Shown here piece by piece: positions 24,170-34,712 of a stretch of 64,000 bases of DNA (position 1 is its first letter; each line of letters starts with the position of its first letter). Under the pieces are notes generated by a model. It worked only from the letters and a program-made list of their open reading frames with translations, was not told the origin of the DNA and did no database searches. The position numbers and the translations under genes are program-made. The DNA is from an uncultured Sulfitobacter sp. (lineage in GTDB: Bacteria; Pseudomonadota; Alphaproteobacteria; Rhodobacterales; Rhodobacteraceae): contig CANLOQ010000001.1 of the NCBI GenBank assembly GCA_947492925.1, positions 62,001 through 126,000 of the forward strand, written 5' to 3'.

Positions 24170-24874
24170 ATGACCGTTCATATCGGTGCCAACCCCGGCG
24201 ACATAGCTGAAACCGTGCTGATGCCGGGTGATCCATATCGCGCCCGATGGGCCGCTGAGACGTTTTTGAAAGACGCAAAATTGGTCAACGACGTGCGCGG
24301 AATGCTCGGATTTACCGGCAGCTGGAACGGTAACCGTGTCACCATTCAAGGTTCTGGCATGGGCATGCCATCGCTTTCGATCTACGCAAATGAACTAATT
24401 TCCAGCTTTGGTGCACAGACACTTATCCGCATTGGATCTTGCGGAGGCATGCAACCGCATGTGGGTATTCGCGATGTGATTATCGCCATGACCGCCAGCA
24501 CAATCACTTCGCCGTCTTCCGGTATTTTTCGCGAATTCAATTTCGCGCCCACTGCTGACTGGTCGCTTTTACGCGCGGCGGTCACGGCAGCAGAAGCCAA
24601 GGGCACGACGACGCATGTTGGCGGGATCTATTCATCGGATGTCTTTTACGCCGAACGGCCTGATCTGGACGAACAAATGGTGCGCCACGGCATTCTGGGC
24701 GTAGAGATGGAAGCGGCAGAGCTGTACACACTTGCCGCGCGGCACGGGCGGCGCGCGCTGGCAGTGCTGACCGTATCGGATCATTTACAAACGGGTGAAG
24801 CACTACCATCGGAAGACCGCGAAAAGACATTCGGGGACATGGTGGAAATCGCGCTTGAGGCGGCGTTCGCGTAA
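24170..24874 (+). CDS. deoD: Purine-nucleoside phosphorylase, DeoD type
   Basis: 234 residues, the usual DeoD length. Seen: [13 protein letters not shown] with the phosphate-binding Arg, [38 protein letters not shown] with the nucleoside-binding Glu-Met-Glu, and VSDHLQTGE. It cleaves purine nucleosides with phosphate into base and ribose 1-phosphate in the cytosol, forming hexamers. This fits with the nucleoside importer at 7013-11885, though they are not adjacent. AAGGAGCG ribosome binding site. The 223-bp gap before it holds the H-NS terminators and no other gene. Confidence 0.94.
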   Translation: MTVHIGANPGDIAETVLMPGDPYRARWAAETFLKDAKLVNDVRGMLGFTGSWNGNRVTIQGSGMGMPSLSIYANELISSFGAQTLIRIGSCGGMQPHVGIRDVIIAMTASTITSPSSGIFREFNFAPTADWSLLRAAVTAAEAKGTTTHVGGIYSSDVFYAERPDLDEQMVRHGILGVEMEAAELYTLAARHGRRALAVLTVSDHLQTGEALPSEDREKTFGDMVEIALEAAFA

Positions 24875-24940
24875 TCCCGCGGCCCGCGCGCCTGCGGCAC
24901 GGACAGCGATGAGTTATAAAGGAAAGATCAAGCCGGGGCG

Positions 24941-25789
24941 TTATGCGCCGTGGCTGCCGTTGTAACCATTGGGTTCTGGCGAAGACCAATTGGTAAGCGC
25001 ATCGGCGTCCGGGGCAAAAACCTCAACCAAAAGAGGGTGGCATTGGGCGGTGTCCGATGAATGTTCCGATGAACAATCACCGCCCGGACAGGCGCTGAGC
25101 GCACCCAGAAGCGGAATCTCGGCAAGGAATTCGATGAAATCGCCGGGGCGAACCGGACTGGCTTTCATGAAGTACTGCCCCGTATCGCGGGTGAAACCGG
25201 TACACATAAAGACGTTCAGCACGTCATGCACATGCGGTTCCGCGTCCTTCGTCGATACGCCCAGATGCGCGGCCAGCGCGCGCGTCAGGTTCGAATGGCA
25301 GCAATGGTGATACTGTCCACCCTTCAACAGATTGTGCGTATAGGGATCGCAGCGCGTGCCAATCACATCATGCACCGAGCCACCGAAAGCGTCGATGCCG
25401 TACCAGCCAAGCGTATCATGGGTGACCGTTGCCATTGGCCGCATATACGGAAAGCTGGACCACATCCGCTCTCCGGTTGTGATATGTGTGCCGTGCAGCG
25501 CGCGGGTTTTGCCGGAATAGAAACGCTCCGTCAGGTTATCGGCGTGCCACAGGTTCAGGTCACCCACCTGCGATCCTTCGACAGAGGTGATGCGAAAGAA
25601 GTGGCCCGCTGGCACGGTAAAGGTAGCGGCCTCGCGCGGCGGAACCACCACCTCGTCGGTTTTGGTCAGCGTTTCGCGTGCCGCCGTGTAGTCCGCCATA
25701 TCGGGTTGTGGCAATGTTTCGACGGGATAGCAGATCACGGGCTTGATTGCCCGGCGCGCATCGGCGTCTTTTGGGGCTGGAACACTCAT
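24941..25789 (-). CDS. DUF1989 (urea-carboxylase-associated) family protein
   Basis: 282 residues. The DUF1989 core is clear: FTVPAGHFFRITSVEGSQVGDLNL, then TGERMWSSFPY, HDVIGTRCDPY, GGQYHHCCHSNL and HDVLNVFMCTGF. The conserved His and Cys residues suggest a metal site; related proteins accompany urea carboxylase/guanidine or amino acid breakdown genes, but none of those is nearby. Start ATG at 25789 overlaps the stop of the upstream flavin dehydrogenase in ATGA, so the two proteins are likely made together. Function otherwise unknown. Confidence 0.85.
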   Translation of the reverse strand: MSVPAPKDADARRAIKPVICYPVETLPQPDMADYTAARETLTKTDEVVVPPREAATFTVPAGHFFRITSVEGSQVGDLNLWHADNLTERFYSGKTRALHGTHITTGERMWSSFPYMRPMATVTHDTLGWYGIDAFGGSVHDVIGTRCDPYTHNLLKGGQYHHCCHSNLTRALAAHLGVSTKDAEPHVHDVLNVFMCTGFTRDTGQYFMKASPVRPGDFIEFLAEIPLLGALSACPGGDCSSEHSSDTAQCHPLLVEVFAPDADALTNWSSPEPNGYNGSHGA

Positions 25790-27432
25790 GCGTTTTGCCC
25801 CGCAATCCGCCCCGAAAACAGGCATCCACCAAGGAAGGTCCCTTCCAGCGCGTTGTAGCCGTGATAGCCCCCGCCACCAAAACCGCAGACCTCTCCGGCG
25901 GCAAACAGCCCCGACAGGACATCACCGCTGGGCGTCAGCACGCGCCCCTGAATATCTGTGTGCAACCCGCCAAGGGATTTACGCGTCAGGATATTGAGCC
26001 GCACCGCGATTAACGGGCCATTGGCCTTGTCCAGAATGGCATGCGGTTTCGCGGTGCGGATCAGCTTGTCACCTTTATAAGCCCGCGCGCCGTGGATCGC
26101 CGTGATCTGCGCATCCTTGCAAAAAGGGTTCTTAAGCTGCGTATCGCGCGCCTTGATCTGGTCGCGAATATGGTCAAGCGCCACGGGTTGATCCGGCGTG
26201 ATCCTGTTCATCCCGGCCACCAGCGTCTCAAGATCATCCGCCACGACAAAATCCTCGCCGTGTGTTTTGAAAGCCTCGACCGCAGGCGTCGCCCCCTTGC
26301 CCAGACGCGCTTTCAGCACGTCCTTCCACCCGCCTTCGGTCAAATCCGGGTTCTGCTCTGACCCTGACAGCGCGAACTCCTTTTCGATGATCTTCTGCGT
26401 CAGGATAAACCAGCTGTGCTCGCCCGCCTGCAGGATACGTTTCAGCGTGCCCAGCGTATCAAATCCCGGCAGATAGGGCGCTTGCATCCGGTCTCCCTTG
26501 GCATCAAACCACATGGACGACGGCCCCGGCAGGATGCGGATACCGTGATTGGGCCAGATTGAATTCCAGTTCTGCACACCCTCGCAATAGTGCCACATGC
26601 GGTCTTCGTTGATCAGCCCCGCCCCCGCGCCGCGTGCGATTTCGTGCATTTTGCCATCCACGTAATCCGGCACGCCCGCGACCATCCTTTGCGGAGGCTT
26701 GCCCAATCTGTCCGTTGGCCAGTGCGACCGCACAACATCGTGATTGCCGCCAATGCCGCCGGTAGTCAGCACCACCGCATCAGCGTAATGTTCAAATGCG
26801 CCCGTGACCTCGCGCGAGGTGCTGGCCCCGCGCACCGCCGTGCTGTTTTCCAGCACATCACCGCGCACCCCGGTTATTGCACCGTTTGTCTTGATCAACT
26901 CCGTCGCACGGTGACGAAACCCCAGCTTGACCCGCCCATCCGCTGCATATTCTGTCATCAGCTTGGCAAAAGGGGCCACAACGCCCGTGCCCGTGCCCCA
27001 TGTGATGTGAAAACGCGGGACGGAATTGCCATGCCCACCCGCCTGTGCGCCACCGCGTTCGGCCCAGCCGACAACGGGAAACCACCGCATGCCCAACGCG
27101 AAACACCAACGCCGCATCGGCCCTGCGGCCCAATCGATGAATTGTTCAGCATAAAGGCGGGGATTGGCATCTTCGGGCCGGTCAAACTGCGCAGATCCCA
27201 TCCAGTCGTTCAACGCCAATTCACGACTATCTTTTATGCCCAGCCGGCGTTGCTCAGGCGTGTTGACCATAAAAAGCCCACCCAATGACCAGAACGCCTG
27301 ACCACCCAGCGATTGCGGCGCTTCCTGATCCAGCAGCAGCACCTTCCGGCCTCGATGCACTGCCTCATGCGCGGCCACCATACCGGCAAGACCCGCGCCT
27401 ACGATGATCACATCTGCTTTGAAATCGGCCAT
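25786..27432 (-). CDS. FAD-dependent dehydrogenase (3-ketosteroid dehydrogenase/fumarate reductase-like)
   Basis: 548 residues. N-terminal Rossmann FAD site VIIVGAGLAGMVAAHEAVHRG and acidic end of strand 2 (LLLDQE); GGQAFWSLGG for FAD contact; VVLTTGGIGGNHD in the middle; C-terminal FAD motif FAAGEVCGFGGGGYHGYNALEG. This is the FAD_binding_2 family to which flavocytochrome c and KstD belong, without a heme domain. Substrate unknown. It starts an operon with the DUF1989 gene. The 63-bp leader has a 6-bp inverted repeat GTAGCG/CGCTAC. Confidence 0.85.
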   Translation of the reverse strand: MADFKADVIIVGAGLAGMVAAHEAVHRGRKVLLLDQEAPQSLGGQAFWSLGGLFMVNTPEQRRLGIKDSRELALNDWMGSAQFDRPEDANPRLYAEQFIDWAAGPMRRWCFALGMRWFPVVGWAERGGAQAGGHGNSVPRFHITWGTGTGVVAPFAKLMTEYAADGRVKLGFRHRATELIKTNGAITGVRGDVLENSTAVRGASTSREVTGAFEHYADAVVLTTGGIGGNHDVVRSHWPTDRLGKPPQRMVAGVPDYVDGKMHEIARGAGAGLINEDRMWHYCEGVQNWNSIWPNHGIRILPGPSSMWFDAKGDRMQAPYLPGFDTLGTLKRILQAGEHSWFILTQKIIEKEFALSGSEQNPDLTEGGWKDVLKARLGKGATPAVEAFKTHGEDFVVADDLETLVAGMNRITPDQPVALDHIRDQIKARDTQLKNPFCKDAQITAIHGARAYKGDKLIRTAKPHAILDKANGPLIAVRLNILTRKSLGGLHTDIQGRVLTPSGDVLSGLFAAGEVCGFGGGGYHGYNALEGTFLGGCLFSGRIAGQNA

Positions 27433-27495
27433 ACCGCCCCCTGTTTTGCCCAAGCGTAGCGGTTCAAAAGTCCCTTTGTCGAGCGCTACCCGGGG

Positions 27496-27711
27496 TCACA
27501 GCCTTGGCTTGCCCAGTTTTCCAAGACACTGGCGCGGTGTGCCGTTACTGCGAAAAGCCTCTTCCCCACAGGTGACGCAATTGTAGCAGATCAGCGCGCC
27601 CTTGCTGCCGTCCCTACTTTGCCGCCAGCGGCAGCGGCGGCGATCCTTGTTGCGGTTGGCATAGATGGCCACCGCGATCACCACGGCAATGAGAAAGGGT
27701 AATAACAGCAT
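27496..27711 (-). CDS. Small single-pass membrane protein with Cys-x2-Cys pair
   Basis: 71 residues. N-terminal membrane helix LLLPFLIAVVIAVAIYANRN, then basic RRRCRWRQSRDG and a treble-clef-like CYNCVTCGEEAF segment, so a possible zinc ribbon facing the cytosol. I recall close relatives at the end of the sdh gene region in Rhodobacterales, with no function known. Located 72 bp beyond sdhB on the same strand. Confidence 0.7.
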   Translation of the reverse strand: MLLLPFLIAVVIAVAIYANRNKDRRRCRWRQSRDGSKGALICYNCVTCGEEAFRSNGTPRQCLGKLGKPRL

Positions 27712-27725
27712 GGGAGCGTCTCAAC

Positions 27726-27770
27726 CGGCCTGCGGCGACCATCGCGGATGCAATGACCGGCCGCAGGCCG
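27726..27770 (-). repeat. 10-bp hairpin after sdhB
   Basis: CGGCCTGCGG (27726-27735) pairs perfectly with CCGCAGGCCG (27761-27770), 25-nt loop. It lies just behind the sdhB stop on the minus strand, without U tract; possible factor-dependent terminator or mRNA 3' stabiliser of the sdh operon. Confidence 0.5.
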
Positions 27771-27783
27771 TGGCGGAGCAAGA

Positions 27784-28563
27784 TCAGACGGTGCGTTCGA
27801 CCATCAGCTTCTTGATTTTGGCAATCGCCGCGGCGGGGTTCAGACCCTTCGGGCAGGTCTTGGCGCAGTTCATGATCGTGTGGCAGCGGTACAATTTGAA
27901 CGGATCTTCCAGATCGTCCAGCCGCTCGCCCGTTGCTTCATCGCGCGAATCGATGATCCAGCGATAGGCGTGCAAAAGCGCCGCTGGCCCAAGGTAGCGG
28001 TCGCCGTTCCACCAGTAGCTGGGGCAAGAGGTGGAGCAGCAGGCGCACATGATGCACTCGTACAAACCGTCCAGCTTTTCACGGTCCGCAATTGACTGTT
28101 TCCACTCTTTCGCGGGCGACGGTGTTTCCGTCTCCAGCCAGGGCTGGATGCTGGCGTGCTGTGCGTAGAAATGCGTCAGGTCCGGGATCAAATCCTTGAC
28201 CACCGGCATATGCGGCAGCGGATAAATCTTCACCACGCCCTTCACTTCCTCGACACCGTAGGTGCAGGCCAGCGTGTTGATCCCGTCGATGTTCATCGCG
28301 CAGGACCCACAGATCCCCTCGCGGCAGGAGCGGCGGAAGGTCAGTGTCGGGTCAATCTCGTTCTTGATCTTGATCAGCGCGTCCAAGATCATCGGACCGC
28401 AGGTGTCCAGATCAACAAAATAGGTATCGACCGCCGGGTTCTTCCCGTCATCCGGGTTCCAGCGATAGATGTGGAATTCCTTGAGGTTGGTCGCACCTTC
28501 GGGCTTCGGCCATGTCTTGCCGCTCGTCATGCGAGAGTTCTTGGGGAGTGTCAGCTGAACCAT
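27784..28563 (-). CDS. sdhB: Succinate dehydrogenase iron-sulfur subunit
   Basis: 259 residues. [2Fe-2S] ligands are in [16 protein letters not shown] with a later Cys in LACTY; [4Fe-4S] and [3Fe-4S] ligands in [16 protein letters not shown] and [17 protein letters not shown]. It passes electrons from SdhA flavin to quinone in SdhCD. Length and motifs are standard. Unusually far from sdhA: three unrelated genes lie between, though the strand and short gaps (41 bp before sdhB) still allow one transcript. Confidence 0.97.
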   Translation of the reverse strand: MVQLTLPKNSRMTSGKTWPKPEGATNLKEFHIYRWNPDDGKNPAVDTYFVDLDTCGPMILDALIKIKNEIDPTLTFRRSCREGICGSCAMNIDGINTLACTYGVEEVKGVVKIYPLPHMPVVKDLIPDLTHFYAQHASIQPWLETETPSPAKEWKQSIADREKLDGLYECIMCACCSTSCPSYWWNGDRYLGPAALLHAYRWIIDSRDEATGERLDDLEDPFKLYRCHTIMNCAKTCPKGLNPAAAIAKIKKLMVERTV

Positions 28564-28604
28564 GTCGCGTCTCCATATTCTGGGCAGAGGCTTGCCCGTT
28601 TCAT

Positions 28605-29405
28605 CTATGCTGCGCCCTTGCGGACAAACAGCGTGTTCTGTTCGGCTTCGAGGGTGATCTCGAAACCCAAATCTCTAATGCGGCTCACTAGGTCCACGTT
28701 CCACGCGTCGGCGTGATCTGTCTCGACCAGCATCGCGTCGGGCAACCAGCCTGCGTCTTCCAAAAGAGGGCCAAGCACGGCGACTTCCGCACCCTCCACA
28801 TCAATCTTAAGCACCGAAATCTCGTGCCCTTCGGCTTCGTGCACGAAATCCAGCAGGGGGCGCACAGAAACAAGCGTGCCGCCATCCCGCACACCCGATT
28901 TTATCGGCATCAAGGAAGCCTGCCCGAAATTCCGGCTACGGAAATTCAGCGTTGCTTCGCCTGTTTCCGCGCCCAGCGCGCAGCCCTCAATCCGGACCAC
29001 GTCACCCAGATCGTTCAGGCGCACGTTGTGACCCAGTCGCCCGATCATCGTGGGCGACGGCTCAAACGCAATCACACGGCTGCCGGCCCCAGCCGCTACC
29101 GCCAGTGGGATCGTAAACGCGCCGGAGTTTGCACCGATGTCCAGCACAAAGGCGTTTCGCCCTTCAACCAGTTCCGTCAACGCCATCAAGGACTGAATTT
29201 CCGGCGGTTGTCCGTCACGCCAGATCATCCGGTCGGTGTAATTGTCACGCGGGTCCACGTACATTTTGATACCCGCAAACTCGATCACCTCGGGCGGCAG
29301 GATCGGCACCAGCTTTTGGCGCTGGCCCTTGTCCGCCGTGCGAAAAACCTCGCGCAGAGCATTGGCTGTTTTTGGATCAGCGGTTGGCGTGGACATTGCG
29401 TTCAT
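28605..29405 (-). CDS. FkbM-family SAM-dependent methyltransferase inside the sdh operon
   Basis: 266 residues. SAM motif [17 protein letters not shown], motif [28 protein letters not shown] (the FkbM hallmark K-I-D-V-E-G) and LVETDHAD. The family O-methylates sugars, lipids or proteins. Its presence between sdhA and sdhB is the main oddity; codon use looks like its neighbours, so it is not evidently foreign. The 3-bp gap from the upstream lipoprotein gene implies cotranscription. Target unknown. Confidence 0.85.
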   Translation of the reverse strand: MNAMSTPTADPKTANALREVFRTADKGQRQKLVPILPPEVIEFAGIKMYVDPRDNYTDRMIWRDGQPPEIQSLMALTELVEGRNAFVLDIGANSGAFTIPLAVAAGAGSRVIAFEPSPTMIGRLGHNVRLNDLGDVVRIEGCALGAETGEATLNFRSRNFGQASLMPIKSGVRDGGTLVSVRPLLDFVHEAEGHEISVLKIDVEGAEVAVLGPLLEDAGWLPDAMLVETDHADAWNVDLVSRIRDLGFEITLEAEQNTLFVRKGAA

Positions 29406-29408
29406 CGC

Positions 29409-29735
29409 TCAAATGATCCCACTGCTCAGCGCGCGGCTTTGCAGACATTGCACCGTTTCGGGGCGCGAAAGAACGGTGCGCACCGTTGTCACCGTCTGTT
29501 CATCCACCCCAACAATTGCAGCACGCGCGAAATCGCGTATCTCAAGCGCGGATGAATTGTCGATGATGCAGTCGGTGAATGGCGTGATCAGCTGTTTCGG
29601 CACCTGCGGGAAACGGGTGGCCAGCGTTTCCGTCACCACACCCTTGGCTCCCTGCCGCGCAGTATTGTCCACGGCTTCCTGCACCGGGGCGCAGGCCGTG
29701 GCAAACAGCAGCAATGCAAGCGCCGCAACTCTCAT
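29409..29735 (-). CDS. Small lipoprotein of the sdh operon
   Basis: 108 residues. Signal with lipobox-like ATAC (MRVAALALLLFATAC), then a mostly helical domain: QEAVDNTARQGAKGVV, TPFTDCIIDNSSALEI and a closing PETVQCLQSRALSSG. Two Cys after the lipid Cys could form a disulfide. I recall equivalents between sdhA and sdhB in other Rhodobacterales, sometimes labelled succinate dehydrogenase only from position. No known domain. Confidence 0.75.
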   Translation of the reverse strand: MRVAALALLLFATACAPVQEAVDNTARQGAKGVVTETLATRFPQVPKQLITPFTDCIIDNSSALEIRDFARAAIVGVDEQTVTTVRTVLSRPETVQCLQSRALSSGII

Positions 29736-29753
29736 GTCAGGCCCCGAAACCCA

Positions 29754-30053
29754 TCAGTGGATGGGCCGCCCGTCGATACAGTACAGCGTGCCACGGTACA
29801 TCCCGTTGAACCCGTGCGGGCAACCCGGCACCTGCCAACGGTCAGCGGCGGCAACCACGCGGCGGTTGCTGTACTTGTTGCCGTGATAGGCCTGATGGGT
29901 GACCTGTCGCGGTTGCGCTGTCTCGGCCACGTACCCTTTTTCGCCAACATATCCTTTGCTGCCCGCATATTCGCTGGTGTGTCCCTCTGCCACAGCCGCG
30001 ACTGGCATGGCCATCGCCGTTGCCAGTACCAGCGCTTTTGTCAGTTTCCGCAT
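29754..30053 (-). CDS. Small secreted protein coupled to sdhA
   Basis: 99 residues. Signal peptide of ~22 residues (KALVLATAMAMPVAAVAEG), then a tandem YAGSKGYVGEKGYVAE repeat, basic middle and a C-terminal Cys pair in VPGCPHGFNGMYRGTLYC. Its ATG overlaps the sdhA stop (TGATG), so its translation depends on sdhA. Export makes a direct role in the cytosolic side of the complex unlikely. No family recognised. Confidence 0.7.
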   Translation of the reverse strand: MRKLTKALVLATAMAMPVAAVAEGHTSEYAGSKGYVGEKGYVAETAQPRQVTHQAYHGNKYSNRRVVAAADRWQVPGCPHGFNGMYRGTLYCIDGRPIH

Positions 30054-31858
30054 CAGTAAACCCTCGCCTTTGGTGCAATCTTCTTAAGGTCGATACCGCC
30101 TTCGTTGTGGCTGGTCAGCGGCTGCGTGTGCACACCACGGAACCCAAGCGAGGCTTCGTTGCCCTTGAACCAGATCAGACTGTGCTTGCGCCAGTTTTCG
30201 TCATCGCGGTCGGGATAATCCTCATGCGCATGCGCACCCCGGCTTTCCTTGCGCGCCGCCGCAGCCGTGATCGTGGCCACCGCATTGGGCATCAGGTTGG
30301 TCAGCTCAAGCGTTTCCATCAGGTCCGAATTCCAGACCAGCGATTTGTCGGTTACGCTCAGATCGTCCAGCTTGCCCGCCACGCCTTTCATCTTCTCTTC
30401 ACCCTCGGCCAGCGTCTTGTCGGTGCGGAAGACGGCAGCATCGGCCTGCATCGTCTTTTGCATCTCAAGGCGCAGTTCCGCCGTAGGCACGTGCCCTTTG
30501 GCATACCGCAGACCGTCGAACCGGCTGAACGCCGCCTCGACCGACCGTTTGTTCGGCGTCGGCACAGCGGCGTCGGGGTCCACGACATCCTTGGCGCGGA
30601 TCGCGGCAGCGCGGCCAAAGACCACGAGGTCAATTAATGAGTTGGAGCCAAGACGGTTGGCCCCGTGCACCGAAGCACAACCCGCCTCGCCCACGGCCAT
30701 CAGACCGGGCGACACATTGTCGGGGTTGTCCTTTGTCGGGGCCAGAACCTCACCCCAATAGTTCGTTGGAATACCGCCCATGTTATAGTGCACCGTCGGC
30801 AGTACCGGGATCGGCTCTTTCGTCAGGTCCACACCCGCAAAAATGCGTGCGCTTTCCGAGATACCCGGCAAACGCAGGTCCAGAGTTTCCGGCGGCAGGT
30901 GGTTGAGGTGCAGGTGGATGTGGTCGGAATTCTCGCCTACACCGCGCCCCTCGCGGATTTCCATTGTCATGCAGCGGCTGACAACATCGCGGCTGGCAAG
31001 GTCCTTGTAGGTCGGCGCATAACGCTCCATGAACCGCTCGCCTTCGGAGTTCGTCAGATATCCGCCCTCGCCCCGCGCCCCTTCGGTGATCAGGCATCCG
31101 GCACCGTAGATGCCTGTCGGGTGGAACTGAACAAACTCCATATCCTGAAGCGGCAGACCCGCGCGCGCCGTCATCCCACCACCGTCGCCGGTGCAGGTAT
31201 GCGCAGAGGTCGCGGAGAAATAGGCGCGACCGTAACCGCCCGTCGCCAGCACCGTCATCTTGGCGCTGAAGAGGTGCATCGTGCCATCGTCCAGCTTCCA
31301 GCACAGAACGCCCTGACATTCGCCGTCATCCGACATGATCAGATCAATGGCGAAATACTCAATAAAGAATTCCGCATTCTGCTTGAGCGACTGCCCGTAA
31401 AGCGTGTGCAAGATCGCGTGGCCGGTCCGGTCCGCCGCCGCACAGGTGCGCTGCACGGGGGGGCCTTCGCCGAATTCGGTCGTGTGACCACCAAAGGGAC
31501 GCTGGTAAATCTTGCCTTCTTCGGTGCGCGAAAACGGCACGCCGTAGTGTTCAAGCTCATAGACCGCCTTGGGGGCCTCGCGCGCCAGATACTCCATCGC
31601 ATCCGTATCGCCCAGCCAGTCCGAACCCTTGACCGTGTCATACATATGCCACTGCCAGTTGTCGGGGCCCATGTTGCTCAGGCTTGCGGCAATGCCACCC
31701 TGTGCCGCCACTGTGTGTGACCGTGTCGGGAACACCTTGGAGATACAGGCCGTGCGCAGCCCCTGCTCCGCCATGCCCAATGTCGCGCGCAAACCGGCAC
31801 CGCCGGCCCCCACCACAACCACGTCGTACTCGTGGGTTTCATAATCATAAGCAGCCAT
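30053..31858 (-). CDS. sdhA: Succinate dehydrogenase flavoprotein subunit
   Basis: 601 residues. FAD Rossmann motif [18 protein letters not shown]; covalent FAD His in [10 protein letters not shown]; catalytic region with [19 protein letters not shown] and [28 protein letters not shown] near residue 400. Oxidises succinate to fumarate in the TCA cycle on the inner face of the membrane. Ends with the typical R-V-Y. It follows sdhD by 24 bp. Stop overlaps the next small secreted gene. Confidence 0.98.
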   Translation of the reverse strand: MAAYDYETHEYDVVVVGAGGAGLRATLGMAEQGLRTACISKVFPTRSHTVAAQGGIAASLSNMGPDNWQWHMYDTVKGSDWLGDTDAMEYLAREAPKAVYELEHYGVPFSRTEEGKIYQRPFGGHTTEFGEGPPVQRTCAAADRTGHAILHTLYGQSLKQNAEFFIEYFAIDLIMSDDGECQGVLCWKLDDGTMHLFSAKMTVLATGGYGRAYFSATSAHTCTGDGGGMTARAGLPLQDMEFVQFHPTGIYGAGCLITEGARGEGGYLTNSEGERFMERYAPTYKDLASRDVVSRCMTMEIREGRGVGENSDHIHLHLNHLPPETLDLRLPGISESARIFAGVDLTKEPIPVLPTVHYNMGGIPTNYWGEVLAPTKDNPDNVSPGLMAVGEAGCASVHGANRLGSNSLIDLVVFGRAAAIRAKDVVDPDAAVPTPNKRSVEAAFSRFDGLRYAKGHVPTAELRLEMQKTMQADAAVFRTDKTLAEGEEKMKGVAGKLDDLSVTDKSLVWNSDLMETLELTNLMPNAVATITAAAARKESRGAHAHEDYPDRDDENWRKHSLIWFKGNEASLGFRGVHTQPLTSHNEGGIDLKKIAPKARVY

Positions 31859-31882
31859 ATCGGTCTCCCTTCGGGAATGAAT

Positions 31883-32254
31883 TCAAAGTGCCAGCTTGGC
31901 GATGGCAAAAACGCCAACCGCCGCCGCACCGTAGCTCAGGCAGGTCACGAGGATGATCGTGATCTTCTGCGCCGTTCCATGCACATAGTCCTCGATCAGC
32001 GTCTGACAGCCATCGTTGAAATGTTTAAAGCCCACGATCAGCGTCAGCGCCGCAATGATGGCAGGGCCGGGGCGGCTGTAATAGGCGACGATCTCTTCGT
32101 AAGTGCCGCCCAGCGCGGGCCCGAAAGTAAAGATAAACAGCGGGATCAGGATCAGCAGTGCAACAGAGCTAACCTTCATCGACCAGAAATGCGCCGTGCC
32201 GGATTTGGCGGAGCCAAGGCCCATCGCCCGTTTGCGGTCTGTCAAATAAGCCAT
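31883..32254 (-). CDS. sdhD: Succinate dehydrogenase membrane anchor subunit
   Basis: 123 residues, three membrane helices. The heme/quinone region is FKHFNDGCQTLIEDYVHG with conserved His and Asp. Helix 1 VALLILIPLFIFTFGPAL and the C-terminal helix TIILVTCLSYGAAAVGVFAI fit the family. With SdhC it holds heme b and the ubiquinone site. Ten bp after sdhC. Confidence 0.95.
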   Translation of the reverse strand: MAYLTDRKRAMGLGSAKSGTAHFWSMKVSSVALLILIPLFIFTFGPALGGTYEEIVAYYSRPGPAIIAALTLIVGFKHFNDGCQTLIEDYVHGTAQKITIILVTCLSYGAAAVGVFAIAKLAL

Positions 32255-32264
32255 ATCAATTCCC

Positions 32265-32651
32265 CTACTGGATCGCCGCAGCGGTGATGACGGTCAGCAG
32301 AACAGACCCGCCCAGACAGGCCCAGCCCAGCTTTTCCGCCGTCGGAATATCCAGCGCATAACCGTTGTCCCAGATCAGGTGCCGCACACCCGCCAGCGTG
32401 TGATACCACAGGCCCAGCAGGGAAAAGAACATCACCAGGTCACCGAACCAGCTGGTGACAAAGCCGTTCGCCACCGCGAAGTATTCAGGGCTGCTGGCCG
32501 CTGCCAGAAACCACCACACAATCATGAGTGCTGCGATCAGCATCGCGTTGCCCGTGATCCGCGTCAGGATCGACGTCATCGACGTCAGTTGCGGACGGTA
32601 GATCGTCAAATGCGGCGACAGGGGACGATTGCCCCGGTTTACATCGGCCAT
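32265..32651 (-). CDS. sdhC: Succinate dehydrogenase cytochrome b556 subunit
   Basis: 128 residues, three membrane helices. Family start NRGNRPLSPHLTIYRPQLTS and ILTRITGNAM, heme His in WYHTLAGVRHLIWD. First gene of the sdh operon. A 163-bp upstream region carries the TGTGATCACA palindrome also found before sucC. Confidence 0.96.
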   Translation of the reverse strand: MADVNRGNRPLSPHLTIYRPQLTSMTSILTRITGNAMLIAALMIVWWFLAAASSPEYFAVANGFVTSWFGDLVMFFSLLGLWYHTLAGVRHLIWDNGYALDIPTAEKLGWACLGGSVLLTVITAAAIQ

Positions 32652-32802
32652 GGCAGGGTCCTTTGGGTAAATTCGTTCTTCTATTGGCTGCCTATATTCA
32701 TAGAGGATTCTCCGGCAGTGTCACGGGGGTCGGAGCATTTGCCGCAGGGTTTTGCGGGCAATTTCCAGCAATTGCGGGCCAATGCGACGGATTTCGTCGA
32801 TA

Positions 32803-32812
32803 TGTGATCACA
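32803..32812. promoter_or_regulatory. TGTGATCACA palindrome upstream of sdhC
   Basis: Perfect 10-bp palindrome 152 bp before the sdhC start, just past the stop of the DUF1194 gene. The identical sequence occurs twice before sucC (41568, 41589). Half-sites are TGTGA without the 6-bp spacer of CRP sites, so a different regulator is expected. Its owner is not known to me. Confidence 0.5.
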
Positions 32813-32814
32813 AT

Positions 32815-33483
32815 CTAGGGCCGCGTGGCCAAATCGCTCAGTTGTTTGGTCGTTTCACGCTGCAACTTTCGGCGGATTTGTTCAGGATAATCCTCAAATC
32901 CATTGGCGGTGATCACAAATGCGCCCTCGCCTTCGATCAGGTTCTCGAAATAATACGCTGTGAGATCAGCATCATCCGTCTCAATCGCAAGCCCGTTCAC
33001 GATCACCCCTCTGGCACGAAGGGCGGCACGCATGTCCTGCGGCGGTACCCCTTCGTTTGATTGCCCGTCACCGGACACATCAATGACCTTGCGCGTGCAG
33101 CCTTCGACCGCATCGAACAGCTTTATCGACAGCGTCAGCGCCTCCCCGATGGCGGTGGAATAATTCCGCCACCTGCGCGGCACATTGCCGATGGCTTCGG
33201 CCAGTTGTGCGACCTCCGCCGCCGTGGTCAGACGCGTCCAAGGCAGGCTTTGTTCCTGCCGCGAAGACCCGGACCATTGAACCAGTGTCACCTCTGCTGC
33301 CTGATCAATCAGCGCATCCACCACAATCCCGTCGTTCAGCGCTGCGGCCAGTCCATCCATCTGAATGCGGTATTCCTTCCGGTCGACAGAACCGGAAACG
33401 TCGACAGCCAGAACCAGAGCAAGTTCACAGGCCAGCGCGCGCAGTGGCAAAAGGAGAAGGCAAAGAAAAATAGCAAACCGCAT
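32815..33483 (-). CDS. DUF1194 secreted protein with VWA-like MIDAS
   Basis: 222 residues. Signal peptide of ~18 residues ending ALA, then LALVLAVDVSGSVDRKEY, where D-x-S-x-S is a metal-ion adhesion site as in von Willebrand A domains; later VTLVQWSGSSRQE and KVIDVSGDGQSNEG repeat the VWA strand pattern. Function of DUF1194 proteins is unknown; metal-dependent protein binding in the periplasm is inferred. It ends just before the sdh promoter region and does not appear to belong to the sdh transcript. Confidence 0.85.
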   Translation of the reverse strand: MRFAIFLCLLLLPLRALACELALVLAVDVSGSVDRKEYRIQMDGLAAALNDGIVVDALIDQAAEVTLVQWSGSSRQEQSLPWTRLTTAAEVAQLAEAIGNVPRRWRNYSTAIGEALTLSIKLFDAVEGCTRKVIDVSGDGQSNEGVPPQDMRAALRARGVIVNGLAIETDDADLTAYYFENLIEGEGAFVITANGFEDYPEQIRRKLQRETTKQLSDLATRP

Positions 33484-33554
33484 AGGTCCACTTTAGGCGG
33501 ATCAAAGCGCCGGCGCATCCCACGTTTCCGCGAACGGACCAGAAGTGGTCTGCG

Positions 33555-33600
33555 CACCAGATCGCCACCTGGTGCCTGTAAGGTGCACATTCTGTGCACC
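33555..33600. repeat. Two hairpins between mdh and the DUF1194 gene
   Basis: CACCAG (33555-33560) pairs with CTGGTG (33569-33574); GGTGCAC (33582-33588) pairs perfectly with GTGCACC (33594-33600), loop ATTCT. Together with the mdh terminator they fill most of the 179-bp gap; no gene is seen there. Confidence 0.5.
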
Positions 33601-33605
33601 CCCCC

Positions 33606-33635
33606 AAAAGAAATGCGCCCCGAAACCGGAGCGCA
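33606..33635 (-). terminator. Terminator of mdh
   Basis: On the minus strand TGCGCTCC (33635-33628) pairs with GGGGCGCA (33621-33614) with one G-U pair, 6-nt loop, then UUUCUUUU. It starts 27 nt after the mdh stop. Confidence 0.8.
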
Positions 33636-33662
33636 CTTTATCAACATCGCAGAAAAGTCAGT

Positions 33663-34691
<1,029 letters not shown>

Positions 34692-34712
34692 TCAGCCGCA
34701 ATCGCCGTTGCC

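Noticed and set aside
24910-24966. 18-codon frame (MSYKGKIKPGRYAPWLPL) behind deoD
   Set aside because: No ribosome binding site and it overlaps the 3' end of the DUF1989 gene; no conservation evidence available. Reading relatives could revive it.
32911-32921. GGTGATCACAA, a near copy of the TGTGATCACA palindrome
   Set aside because: It lies inside the DUF1194 coding region and differs at the first base; counted only as possible background.
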